From the NCBI GenBank assembly GCA_003525045.1, contig DQGF01000268.1, positions 1 to 8,273 on the forward strand: DNA of 8,273 bases, written 5' to 3'. Positions 1-6,478 of the stretch are shown one piece after another. Source of the DNA: Pseudomonas sp. Its GTDB lineage: Bacteria; Pseudomonadota; Gammaproteobacteria; Pseudomonadales; Pseudomonadaceae. Position 1 is the first letter of the stretch; every line of letters begins with the position of its first letter. The translations under genes and the position numbers were made by a program. The notes under the pieces are model-generated. The model was not told the DNA's origin. It saw only the letters and a list, made by a program, of their open reading frames with translations, and ran no database searches.

Positions 1-360
1 GATCGCTTTCTGGCTCGTTTCGTCAAGGAATACGCGCGTCCGGCCCGGGGGTTCAGCGACGAAGCTCGAGAAGCACTGCTCAGCTACCGCTGGCCGGGTA
101 ATATCCGCGAGCTGCGCAACGTAGTGGAGCGGGCGAGCATTATCTGTCCGCAGGAGCGGGTAGAGATCAGCCACCTGGGCATGGCCGAAACCCCAGTCAA
201 CAACGCACCCCGCATCGGCGCAGCGCTGAGTCTGGATGAGTTGGAGAAGGCTCACATCGGAGCCGTTCTTGCCACCGCCGACACGCTGGACCAGGCCGCC
301 AAGACTTTGGGCATTGACGCATCGACGCTGTACCGCAAACGCAAGCAGTACAACCTGTGA
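1..360 (+). CDS. algB: AlgB, NtrC-family response regulator (C-terminal part, 5' truncated)
   Basis: Frame 1 is open from the first base to TGA at 358-360, giving the last 119 residues of a protein that is about 449 residues in P. aeruginosa (recalled). AlgB is a cytoplasmic two-component regulator that activates alginate biosynthesis (algD) and affects quorum sensing and virulence. The visible part starts inside the AAA+ sigma-54 interaction domain. It carries the sensor-2 motif WPGNIREL (from base 91), where Arg contacts ATP in this family. A linker follows, then a C-terminal Fis-type helix-turn-helix with the recognition stretch LGIDASTLYRKRKQ just before the stop. The receiver domain and Walker motifs lie outside the window. 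kinB follows after 10 bases, the usual cognate arrangement. The identity is well supported by the match to remembered AlgB C-termini and by the kinB neighbour. Confidence 0.93.
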   Translation, partial: DRFLARFVKEYARPARGFSDEAREALLSYRWPGNIRELRNVVERASIICPQERVEISHLGMAETPVNNAPRIGAALSLDELEKAHIGAVLATADTLDQAAKTLGIDASTLYRKRKQYNL

Positions 361-370
361 GTCCCGCCCG

Positions 371-2161
371 ATGAAACTGGCGATGAAGCTGCGCACTCGG
401 CTGTTTCTGAGTATTTCCGCACTGATCACCGTAGCGCTGCTCGGACTCTTGCTCGGGCTGGTCAGCGTGATGCAGATGGCGGGAACTCAGGAAGCGCTGA
501 TCCGAAACAACTTCGTCACCCTCGACCTGGGGCTGAAACTGCGCCAGACCCTTGGCGACCAATTGATCATCATGCTCAGCGATCAGCCAGATCCTGCTGC
601 ATTCGAGCGGTCCAGGCAGCAATACTATCGGTTGCTTGATGAAGGCATTGCCCTTGCCGATTCCGGCAATGAAGTTCAATACGGTTTTGCACAGGCCAAG
701 GCTGACTACCAGAGCTTTATGCAAGCGTACGACCAGTCACCTGACACGACGCACGTGTTGAGTGGTAACGGTGAACTCACCGAAAAATTCAATGCGCTGC
801 GCAATGGTTTGATCGCCGAACACAAGCGTGCGCTGGATAACATCAATGTCACCGAGCGCCAGGCTCGGGAGCGGGCGCTGCTGGTGGCTGGCTTGCTCGG
901 GCTGGTGGGGTTGGCGGTGCTGATCATCGGCTTCGTGACCGCTCACGCCATCGCCCGGCGTTTCGGCGCACCGATTGAGGCCTTGGCCCAGGCGGCGGAT
1001 AACATCGGGCAGGGCAATTTCGAAGTGACCCTGCCGATTTCCTCGGCAGTGGAAATGAACCAGCTGACCAAACGCTTCGGGATCATGGCCGAAGCTCTGC
1101 GCGAGCACCAAGCCACCAATATCGACGAGCTGCTCGCCGGCCAACAGCGTTTGCAGGCAGTACTCGACAGCATTGACGACGGGTTGCTGATGATCGACCG
1201 CGAGGGGCATCTGGAACACCTCAACCCGGTTGCGCAGCGTCAATTGGGTTGGGACACCGATCGACTCGGCCAGGGTCTGGGCACCGCTCTGGAGCGCCCC
1301 GAGCTGGATGGGCAGCTGCAACTGGTGCTGCGCGGCGGGACCCTGGAGCGGGCCCCGGAGGACTTAAGCATCGAGGTCGATGGTGAGTCGCGATTGCTAA
1401 CTTATAGCCTGACGCCGGTCAGCCACACTCAAGGTCATATTCTCGGTGCCGTGATGGTGTTGCATGACGTCACCGAGCAGCGTGCGTTTGAACGGGTGCG
1501 TAGCGAGTTCGTATTGCGTGCCTCCCACGAGCTGCGAACGCCGGTCACTGGCATGCATATGGCGTTCGGCCTGTTTCGCGAGCGCGCGCATTTCGCCAAG
1601 GACTCCCGTGAAGCCGATCTGCTGGACACCGTGAATGAAGAGATGCAGCGTTTGATGCAGTTGATCAACGACTTGCTGAACTTCTCCCGCTATCAGAACG
1701 GCTTGCAGAAACTCACGCTGGCGCCGTGTTCCATCGACGATTTGCTGGAACAGGCTCGGGAACGTTATGCCGGTATCGCCGTGGAGAGGGGCATCAGCCT
1801 GTTGGTGGAAGTGCAGGGGCCATTACCCTGGCTGCAGGCCGATCAGCCTCAGCTGGACCGGGTGCTCGATAACTTGATCGACAATGCCTTGCGCCATACC
1901 GCCACCGACGGGCAAATACGCTTGCAGGCGCGGCGCCATGGGGAACGGGTGATTATCAGCGTCGAAGACAACGGCGAAGGCATTGCCTACGGTCAGCAGG
2001 GGCGGATCTTCGAACCCTTTGTCCAGGTCGGTCGCAAGAAAGGCGGTGCCGGGCTCGGCTTGGCGCTGTGCAAGGAAATCGTGCAGTTGCATGGCGGGCG
2101 GATGGGCGTCTATTCGCGGCCGGGGCAGGGAACTCAGTTCTACATGGCACTGGCGGTCTAA
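371..2161 (+). CDS. kinB: KinB, membrane sensor histidine kinase/phosphatase for AlgB
   Basis: This 596-residue protein matches the length of P. aeruginosa KinB (595, recalled). The frame is open further upstream into algB, but ATG at 371 gives a KinB-like N-terminus (MKLAMKLRTRLFLS); ATG at 383 is an alternative. A weak GAG precedes the start by about 9 bases. Visible architecture: TM1 about residues 11-35, a periplasmic helical domain about 36-168, TM2 about 169-192, HAMP about 192-245, and PAS about 253-365. A HisKA domain follows with the H-box SHELRTP (phospho-acceptor His386, conserved Pro391), then HATPase with N-box DNLIDNAL near 500, G1 box DNGEG near 533 and G2 box GLGLAL from 561. 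All kinase motifs are intact. In the family, KinB phosphorylates AlgB and, as a phosphatase, restrains alginate production; loss of KinB gives mucoidy. Co-transcription with algB is likely from the 10-base gap. Confidence 0.95.
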   Translation: MKLAMKLRTRLFLSISALITVALLGLLLGLVSVMQMAGTQEALIRNNFVTLDLGLKLRQTLGDQLIIMLSDQPDPAAFERSRQQYYRLLDEGIALADSGNEVQYGFAQAKADYQSFMQAYDQSPDTTHVLSGNGELTEKFNALRNGLIAEHKRALDNINVTERQARERALLVAGLLGLVGLAVLIIGFVTAHAIARRFGAPIEALAQAADNIGQGNFEVTLPISSAVEMNQLTKRFGIMAEALREHQATNIDELLAGQQRLQAVLDSIDDGLLMIDREGHLEHLNPVAQRQLGWDTDRLGQGLGTALERPELDGQLQLVLRGGTLERAPEDLSIEVDGESRLLTYSLTPVSHTQGHILGAVMVLHDVTEQRAFERVRSEFVLRASHELRTPVTGMHMAFGLFRERAHFAKDSREADLLDTVNEEMQRLMQLINDLLNFSRYQNGLQKLTLAPCSIDDLLEQARERYAGIAVERGISLLVEVQGPLPWLQADQPQLDRVLDNLIDNALRHTATDGQIRLQARRHGERVIISVEDNGEGIAYGQQGRIFEPFVQVGRKKGGAGLGLALCKEIVQLHGGRMGVYSRPGQGTQFYMALAV

Positions 2162-2168
2162 GGCGCCT

Positions 2169-3791
2169 TTACGCTTCGTCATCCAGGCGTCTGCCGGCCA
2201 GCCGACGGCCACGGGTTATCAGTTCGATGAACTGCACCGCACTCAACGCATGGGCGAACAGCCAGCCCTGACCGTATTTCACCCCTTCGCTGCTCAGAAA
2301 CGCCGCTTGCGCTTCATGTTCGATGCCCTCGGCGATCACTTTCAGTTGCAGGGCCTGGGCCATGTGAATGATATGCGGTGCCACGCCACTGCTGGCGGCG
2401 TCATGGCCCAGCGCATCTATAAAGGCCTTGTCGATTTTCAGGCAATCCACCGGCAGTGTTTGCAGGTAGGCGAGACTGCAATAGCCGGTGCCGAAGTCGT
2501 CGATCAGTACCTGATGCCCGACATCGCGCAAGGCTTGCAGGTTTTCCCGGGCCACCACCACGTCGATCAATCCGCGCTCGGTGACCTCGAAGGCGATCTG
2601 CTTGGCCGCGACCCGGTGCAACGTCAGCAAGCGCGCCATCACCTGGCCGATACGCGGCACCATGACGTCACAGGCCGCGAGATTGACCGAGATGTATAAC
2701 TGTGGATTGGCCCGCAGCAATTGCCCTAACTGCTCAAGCAGGCGTTGCAGGACGAAGTCGGTCATCTGGCGGATCTGGCCGGTGTTTTCTGCCATCGGAA
2801 TGAACAGGTCCGGGCTGGTCAGGGTGCCATCCGGTCGGCGCCAGCGGAGCAGGGCTTCTGCCCCGACACAGTTGCGACTGTCGAGGTCGAAGATCGGTTG
2901 ATACAGCACCTGCAACTCGCCTCGCCGTATCGCGCCCGTCAGTTCCGCGTCCATCGACTGTCGTTGTCTTACCAGCAGGAACACCAGAAAACCCACGCAC
3001 ACGCCCAGCGCCAGGCTGGCCGGCAGCAGCCACCACCAGATCGCTGGCACATGCATGCCGGTGCGAGGCGTGATCAATACCAGCTGGTATTCCGGATTGT
3101 TGGTGGGCATACGGTAAATCAGGCGTGTGTGCGTGACTTGCAGCGCATCGCGGCTTTTTGGGGGCCAGGGTTCGGTGGGGGGCCAGACCTGCGACAGGCC
3201 CAGTACCGGTATCGCCCGCGTGCCGTGGTCGAGTACCACTAACAGGCTGCTTCCAGGCGACAGGTCGACCATGTCGGTCAAATGCCCGCGAGAGGTCGCG
3301 ACACGAAAGTTACCGCGCCCAAGCATCAGCGCGGCACGGTTCTCATCGGGTTCGGTGGTGGTGTTCAGCCAATAGCTGTAGGTGGGGCCCTTGATATCCG
3401 GCGCCCGTATCAGCGACAGCCCTTCCTGGCGCGGTCGGTTGGAGCAGATCCGCGAGGCGTCCATATAAGCGGCTTCGTAAACGAAGCGGTAGTTGAAACT
3501 GACTTGCTGCAAGGTTGCGATCATTTCGTCGTCGCAGCCCCGCAGCGGCTGCGCTTCAAGATCATCCAGGCTTTCGCGCAATTGCCCGAAAAGCTGCTCC
3601 AGACGAGCGAGAAAACGCTCACCCTGGGCATTCATCTCCGCGCTTTCGCTCTGTTCGACCTGATGCATGGCCACGAACAGACTGCCAGTCATCAAAAGTG
3701 TTGTGCTCAGGGCAGCAGCCAGCATCGCCAAAAACCAGGGGCGATAAAACCAACTACGTAATGTATCTCGAGCAGCAGGCATTGGGTACAT
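2169..3791 (-). CDS. CSS-motif EAL-domain c-di-GMP phosphodiesterase
   Basis: This is a 540-residue inner-membrane protein. TM1 is about residues 18-40. The periplasmic CSS domain is about 41-248, with Cys86 and the Cys116-Ser117 motif exactly 30 residues apart. TM2 is about 251-274 (IWWWLLPASLALGV). The cytoplasmic EAL domain runs from about 282 to 530. The EAL catalytic set looks complete: Glu312 (EALLRW), Asn370, Glu402, Asp431-Asp432 (DDFGTGY), Lys452, Glu488 (AEGIE) and Gln508. In the family it hydrolyses c-di-GMP to pGpG. In enterobacterial relatives (PdeC type) a periplasmic disulfide between the two cysteines, set by DsbA/DsbB, holds activity down. The ATG at 3791 has no clear Shine-Dalgarno; ATG at 3782 is an alternative. 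A TATAAC hexamer at 3809-3814 could be a -10 element, since a terminator separates it from ampDh2. It converges on kinB with a 7-base gap. The family is confident; the ortholog is not assigned. Confidence 0.93.
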   Translation of the reverse strand: MYPMPAARDTLRSWFYRPWFLAMLAAALSTTLLMTGSLFVAMHQVEQSESAEMNAQGERFLARLEQLFGQLRESLDDLEAQPLRGCDDEMIATLQQVSFNYRFVYEAAYMDASRICSNRPRQEGLSLIRAPDIKGPTYSYWLNTTTEPDENRAALMLGRGNFRVATSRGHLTDMVDLSPGSSLLVVLDHGTRAIPVLGLSQVWPPTEPWPPKSRDALQVTHTRLIYRMPTNNPEYQLVLITPRTGMHVPAIWWWLLPASLALGVCVGFLVFLLVRQRQSMDAELTGAIRRGELQVLYQPIFDLDSRNCVGAEALLRWRRPDGTLTSPDLFIPMAENTGQIRQMTDFVLQRLLEQLGQLLRANPQLYISVNLAACDVMVPRIGQVMARLLTLHRVAAKQIAFEVTERGLIDVVVARENLQALRDVGHQVLIDDFGTGYCSLAYLQTLPVDCLKIDKAFIDALGHDAASSGVAPHIIHMAQALQLKVIAEGIEHEAQAAFLSSEGVKYGQGWLFAHALSAVQFIELITRGRRLAGRRLDDEA

Positions 3792-3825
3792 CCGAAGGAT
3801 ACCAATGAGTTATAGCTGCTGATTG

Positions 3826-3852
3826 AAAAAAAGCCCCTACCGTCGGGCGGGC
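3826..3852 (-). terminator. Probable intrinsic terminator of ampDh2
   Basis: Read on the minus strand just after the ampDh2 stop, a GC-rich hairpin (GCCC at 3845-3848 pairing with GGGC at 3833-3836, loop of 8; further G/C at 3849-3852 allows alternative pairings) is followed immediately by seven T residues (3826-3832). This is the classical Rho-independent form, although the stem is short. It implies that the EAL gene has its own promoter in the remaining 34 bases or depends on readthrough. Confidence 0.6.
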
Positions 3853-3856
3853 GTCA

Positions 3857-4639
3857 TTATTTTGTCTGATTCAAGACTTGTAAAAGAGCCGCTGTTTGCG
3901 CATCCGGTGTGCCATCGAAGCGCGTCGGTCGGAAATGCATCTGGAAGGCTGCAATCACATGGCGCGTCGCGACATCCAGTTCGCCGGTTTGCGGCGTGGG
4001 ATAACCCAGGCGCGCCAGCTGCGTCTGATACCAGCTTATGCTCGGCAACTGAACATCGAACTGTACCTGCTGGCGCGCCACGGCCTGCTCGTTGGGCCAG
4101 ACTCCCAGGCCTTCGGCAGCCAGGCGTTTCCAGGGGAACAGCGGGCCTGGATCAAGCTTGCGCAACGGTGCGATGTCGCTATGCCCGATGATGTTGCGGG
4201 GGTTGATGGCGTAGCGCTTGCTGATGTCCTTGAGCAACACAATCAGGGACTGGACCTGGGCTTCGCTGTAGGGATACCAGAGACGTTCTCCGTTCGGGGC
4301 GTCCTTGAAACCCGGATTGACGATTTCGATGCCCAGGGAACTGGAATTCAACCAGGTGCGGCCTTGCCATTCACTCTCGCCAGCGTGCCATGCCCGCAGG
4401 TTCTCATCCATCAGCTTATAGATGGTGGCTTTTTTATCGTCGCCGATCAGGTAATGACTGCTGACTTCGCCATGGGTCAGCAACTGCAGTGAATGTTCCA
4501 GCGATGCGGAGGTGTAATGCACCACCACGAACTGAATGCGGCTGTCGTGGTTGACTGAGGCATGACTGGTGTCGAAGCGGGGGCCGCTGGCACAACCGGC
4601 CAAAAGAGCCAGCGAAGCGATGAGAGCAAGAAATTTCAT
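3857..4639 (-). CDS. ampDh2: AmpDh2-like N-acetylmuramoyl-L-alanine amidase, outer-membrane lipoprotein
   Basis: This 260-residue protein starts with a lipoprotein signal, lipobox LAGC with Cys16. The +2 residue is Ala, not Asp, which predicts outer-membrane sorting to the periplasmic face. The zinc amidase domain (Amidase_2, AmpD-like) spans about residues 30-175. Probable zinc ligands are His41 (VHYTS), His153 (GHSDIAP) and Asp163 (KLDPG), with probable catalytic Glu105 (LGIEIVN). A C-terminal peptidoglycan-binding domain of PG_binding_1 type lies at about 195-255. The family cuts the amide bond between MurNAc and the stem peptide in murein or anhydro-muropeptides. With AmpD and AmpDh3 it contributes to recycling and AmpC beta-lactamase repression in P. 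aeruginosa. Its position beside kinB matches PA5485, but here an EAL gene intervenes. The ATG at 4639 gives the signal peptide directly; no Shine-Dalgarno is visible on this strand. An intrinsic terminator follows. Confidence 0.92.
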   Translation of the reverse strand: MKFLALIASLALLAGCASGPRFDTSHASVNHDSRIQFVVVHYTSASLEHSLQLLTHGEVSSHYLIGDDKKATIYKLMDENLRAWHAGESEWQGRTWLNSSSLGIEIVNPGFKDAPNGERLWYPYSEAQVQSLIVLLKDISKRYAINPRNIIGHSDIAPLRKLDPGPLFPWKRLAAEGLGVWPNEQAVARQQVQFDVQLPSISWYQTQLARLGYPTPQTGELDVATRHVIAAFQMHFRPTRFDGTPDAQTAALLQVLNQTK

Positions 4640-4880
4640 GGCAGGAGGCGGTACACGCAGGACGATAATGCAACAGTGTAACGTATTGCGTGAAGCGCGG
4701 ACGGTGAACCCGCGGATTTAAACAAAATGGAACAATTGAAGTCTGCAACACCGGTTGGGAGCATTGACCCGCAACGATAACTAACACCGTGTCCGACAGC
4801 GATCTGGTGTTCTATTGGTTCGCCTGCTCGGTCATTATTTCTGCCCGCGCCTGGCCAGACACTGGCAAAGTTCACACGGA
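4640..4880. other. Intergenic region upstream of ampDh2, right of which the AT-rich cassette begins
   Basis: These 241 bases lie between the ampDh2 start and the end of the small membrane protein gene. I find no convincing gene. The region must contain the ampDh2 promoter and leader, but no clear -35/-10 pair stands out; AT-rich stretches at about 4715-4740 are candidates. A perfect small hairpin (GCCAG, loop ACA, CTGGC) sits at 4854-4866, right after the cassette's last stop. It has no T-tract on either side, so it is not a standard terminator. Composition changes from AT-rich to Pseudomonas-like across about 4840-4900. Confidence 0.5.
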
Positions 4881-5186
4881 TTACTTTCGTGAAAACCACC
4901 ATTTAACGCTCCGTTTTGCAGGGAGTGCAAATGAATGGATGAATATTGAAAAAAAAGCAATCCAACCAATAAATTGGTGCTCTGAAATTATCTCTGGCCT
5001 GTACCCCAAAAACAGAAAGTCATTATTTTCAATAATATTTATATAAGGCACAACAAAGAAACCATTAAATATTAGGCAGGAATAGAGTTTGACGTGATTT
5101 AGGTTGCTGCCAGATAGGCGTACTTTTAGAAAATAGGCGGAAAAAATACCGCAGACGGCTAAAACAGGGAAAACCCACACAATCAT
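4881..5186 (-). CDS. Small three-helix membrane protein, candidate immunity protein for the adjacent effector
   Basis: I do not recognise the family of this 101-residue protein. It shows three hydrophobic segments that could span the membrane: about residues 2-20, 32-52 and 72-90. A Lys/Arg-rich end (KRSVKWWFSRK) follows the last. Its ATG overlaps the effector stop in an ATGA (5183-5186), and GAGG lies 7 bases before the start, so translation should be coupled to the effector gene. Composition is very AT-rich (19 G+C in the 60 bases 5041-5100), and it uses the ATA isoleucine codon, rare in Pseudomonas. The last position in an hcp-effector operon, the small size, the coupling and the membrane location all fit an inner-membrane immunity protein against a membrane-acting or periplasmic toxin. 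That role is inference from context. It could instead be an unrelated hypothetical membrane protein. Confidence 0.75.
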   Translation of the reverse strand: MIVWVFPVLAVCGIFSAYFLKVRLSGSNLNHVKLYSCLIFNGFFVVPYINIIENNDFLFLGYRPEIISEHQFIGWIAFFSIFIHSFALPAKRSVKWWFSRK

Positions 5187-5896
5187 TTCTCAGCCTCTTG
5201 GTATATCTGTGTTACTGTTTGGAGATCGGTATGTATTTCAAAGCCCCATGCACTAGCTCCCATGCCTTTATAGGATCGTACATAATCTGTTCTGACATAT
5301 CTAAACAAGCGCCAAGCATCTGGTTTTAATACATGTCGACCAAGCGCATATGCAGATAGCCCTATGTCGGCTGAACCATAGGCCATGTTGCCTTCGCGGG
5401 CTCCGTAACCAACTGCTTTAGATGCTGCTTGATACCCCTTCCTAACTAGACCTTCTGTATCAGTACGATCCTCTATAAAGTTGCGTCCGTTTTCATAAAT
5501 ATTATTCGCTCCATGGGCCATCATTGGCACACCAGCCACGAGACAAAGCGTACCGCCTGAGCCATAGCATATCCCAGCACCTGTAACAACTTGCATTGCC
5601 CCAGCGATTGCGCCAGCACCTTTTTTGGCGACTTCCCATGACTGACTCAGCAAACTGCTCTGTTCGTCTTTTATATCCTTTAGACCTTGTTCAGGGCTTT
5701 TTTTCCCCCGCGCAACGTCGTTAACAATTGCTCTTGCGTAATAAGAAACCTCACGATTAAATTGCAAGCGCAACGTACCATCTTTGATATGGCGAGCGCC
5801 TAACGTACATGCTTGATTCGCCAACTTACCAGCGGCTGTGCTGACTGCCCAATAATCGCAGCTACTAGGATTGCAACTATCCTTTTGCGGTCCCAT
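5183..5896 (-). CDS. DUF4225-like protein, candidate Hcp-dependent T6SS effector
   Basis: This 237-residue protein has no Sec or lipoprotein signal. It resembles, from memory, DUF4225 proteins of Pseudomonas, which have no characterised activity that I can name with certainty. The N-terminal part (1-85) is polar and helical with Cys8, Cys13 and Cys30. A Gly/Ala-rich hydrophobic stretch at about 92-129 (GAGAIAGAMQVVTGAG and following, with Cys110 and Cys118) could insert into a membrane as one or two helices. The rest contains NNIYENGRNF, a Gly/Tyr-rich segment and KPDAWRLFRYVRTDYVRSYK, the most family-like blocks. ATG at 5896 follows the hcp stop by 3 bases, with a strong GGGGGGAG site inside the 3' end of hcp. 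The size of about 26 kDa is near what can be carried in an Hcp ring. It is followed by an overlapping small membrane gene. Effector status is inference from operon context; no nuclease, lipase or peptidase motif is seen. Confidence 0.82.
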   Translation of the reverse strand: MGPQKDSCNPSSCDYWAVSTAAGKLANQACTLGARHIKDGTLRLQFNREVSYYARAIVNDVARGKKSPEQGLKDIKDEQSSLLSQSWEVAKKGAGAIAGAMQVVTGAGICYGSGGTLCLVAGVPMMAHGANNIYENGRNFIEDRTDTEGLVRKGYQAASKAVGYGAREGNMAYGSADIGLSAYALGRHVLKPDAWRLFRYVRTDYVRSYKGMGASAWGFEIHTDLQTVTQIYQEAEK

Positions 5897-5899
5897 TCG

Positions 5900-6379
5900 T
5901 TACTCCCCCCATGAGCTGTAGCCGCTGGTCCCTGCCAGATGGTGAGTCCAAAGAATGTCACGATATCGAATAGCGAGATGCTCTTGAGGTTCAACGTCAT
6001 TCTGTAAAACTACATGGGGCATATCAAGCGTCAGGTCGGCAACCATGCCGCCCCTAATTTCGATTGTGTAAAATTTCTCCTGAAGGCCAAACGAAGAAAT
6101 ACGGTAGAAGCTAATAACACAGTTTATTTCTTCTCTTTTTGAGAGCGCTTGAGCTAGTAAAGGAGATGATTTATCAATATTTTTGGTGATAATAATTGGG
6201 TTGTGTGTCGGTTTATTAACATTTCCAATATTGGACATGTTGTGGCTGTAAGACAACACCATGATTTCGTCTGCATGCGCTGTTTGACACTTGTTGCCAA
6301 TAGACGCTTGAGTTGAACAACCCGCTGAAATCAGTCCTTGAATCTTGCCGTCGATCTTCATGTAGCCGTGGTTAGCCAT
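5900..6379 (-). CDS. hcp: Hcp-family type VI secretion tube protein
   Basis: This 159-residue protein is clearly of the Hcp type found in enterobacteria and pseudomonads. It begins MANHGYMKIDGKIQG, continues with GCSTQASIGNKCQ and DEIMVLSYSHN, and ends with EHLAIRYRDILWTHH and GTSGYSSWGE. Hcp hexamers stack into the inner tube of the contractile T6SS, are expelled with VgrG, and can chaperone small effectors inside the ring. I prefer ATG at 6379 to the in-frame GTG at 6388, because AAGGAG at 6388-6393 lies 8 bases before the ATG and the family starts with MANHGY. The length is normal and no truncation is seen. No other T6SS structural gene is in the window, so this is an orphan copy serving a machine encoded elsewhere. 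It leads an operon with the effector and small membrane genes. It differs in sequence from the P. aeruginosa HcpA/B/C type that I recall. Confidence 0.93.
   Translation of the reverse strand: MANHGYMKIDGKIQGLISAGCSTQASIGNKCQTAHADEIMVLSYSHNMSNIGNVNKPTHNPIIITKNIDKSSPLLAQALSKREEINCVISFYRISSFGLQEKFYTIEIRGGMVADLTLDMPHVVLQNDVEPQEHLAIRYRDILWTHHLAGTSGYSSWGE
5903..5910 (-). promoter_or_regulatory. Ribosome binding site of the effector gene, inside the hcp 3' end
   Basis: The minus strand reads GGGGGGAG, then TAA (hcp stop), CGA, and the effector ATG at 5896. The GGAG core is 6 bases from the ATG, a good distance. The site overlaps the last Trp-Gly-Glu codons of hcp, so effector translation is tied to ribosomes finishing hcp. 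Confidence 0.7.
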
Positions 6380-6387
6380 ACGCGGCA

Positions 6388-6393
6388 CTCCTT
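6388..6393 (-). promoter_or_regulatory. Ribosome binding site deciding the hcp start
   Basis: The minus strand carries AAGGAG here, 8 bases before the ATG at 6379. It overlaps the alternative GTG at 6388 and therefore argues against that start. Confidence 0.75.
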
Positions 6394-6478
6394 TTAGTCA
6401 TCCCAACATCCTATTACAAGGGTTTCAGGCGTGATGTAGGGCGTTTCCGAAAAAATCTACGAAATATGTCGCGATTAG

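Noticed and set aside
236..370. Upstream extension of the kinB frame to an ATG at 236
   Set aside because: It overlaps algB in another frame and adds a Trp/Arg/Pro-rich stretch unlike KinB; ATG at 371 gives the expected length and N-terminus.
4854..4866. GCCAG-ACA-CTGGC hairpin as terminator of the cassette
   Set aside because: The stem is only 5 bases and no T-run follows on either strand.
4636..4902. Open frame of 88 codons on the minus strand in the ampDh2 upstream region, and an 85-codon frame at 4789-5046 on the + strand
   Set aside because: Both overlap coding or leader sequence, have no ribosome binding site and give unremarkable composition; they look like chance frames.
5800..6000. 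66-codon minus-strand frame across the hcp/effector junction
   Set aside because: It lies in a different frame from two well-supported genes and has no recognisable protein features.
6380..6388. GTG start at 6388 for hcp
   Set aside because: The AAGGAG ribosome binding site overlaps this GTG and is correctly spaced for ATG at 6379, which also gives the family's MANHGY start.
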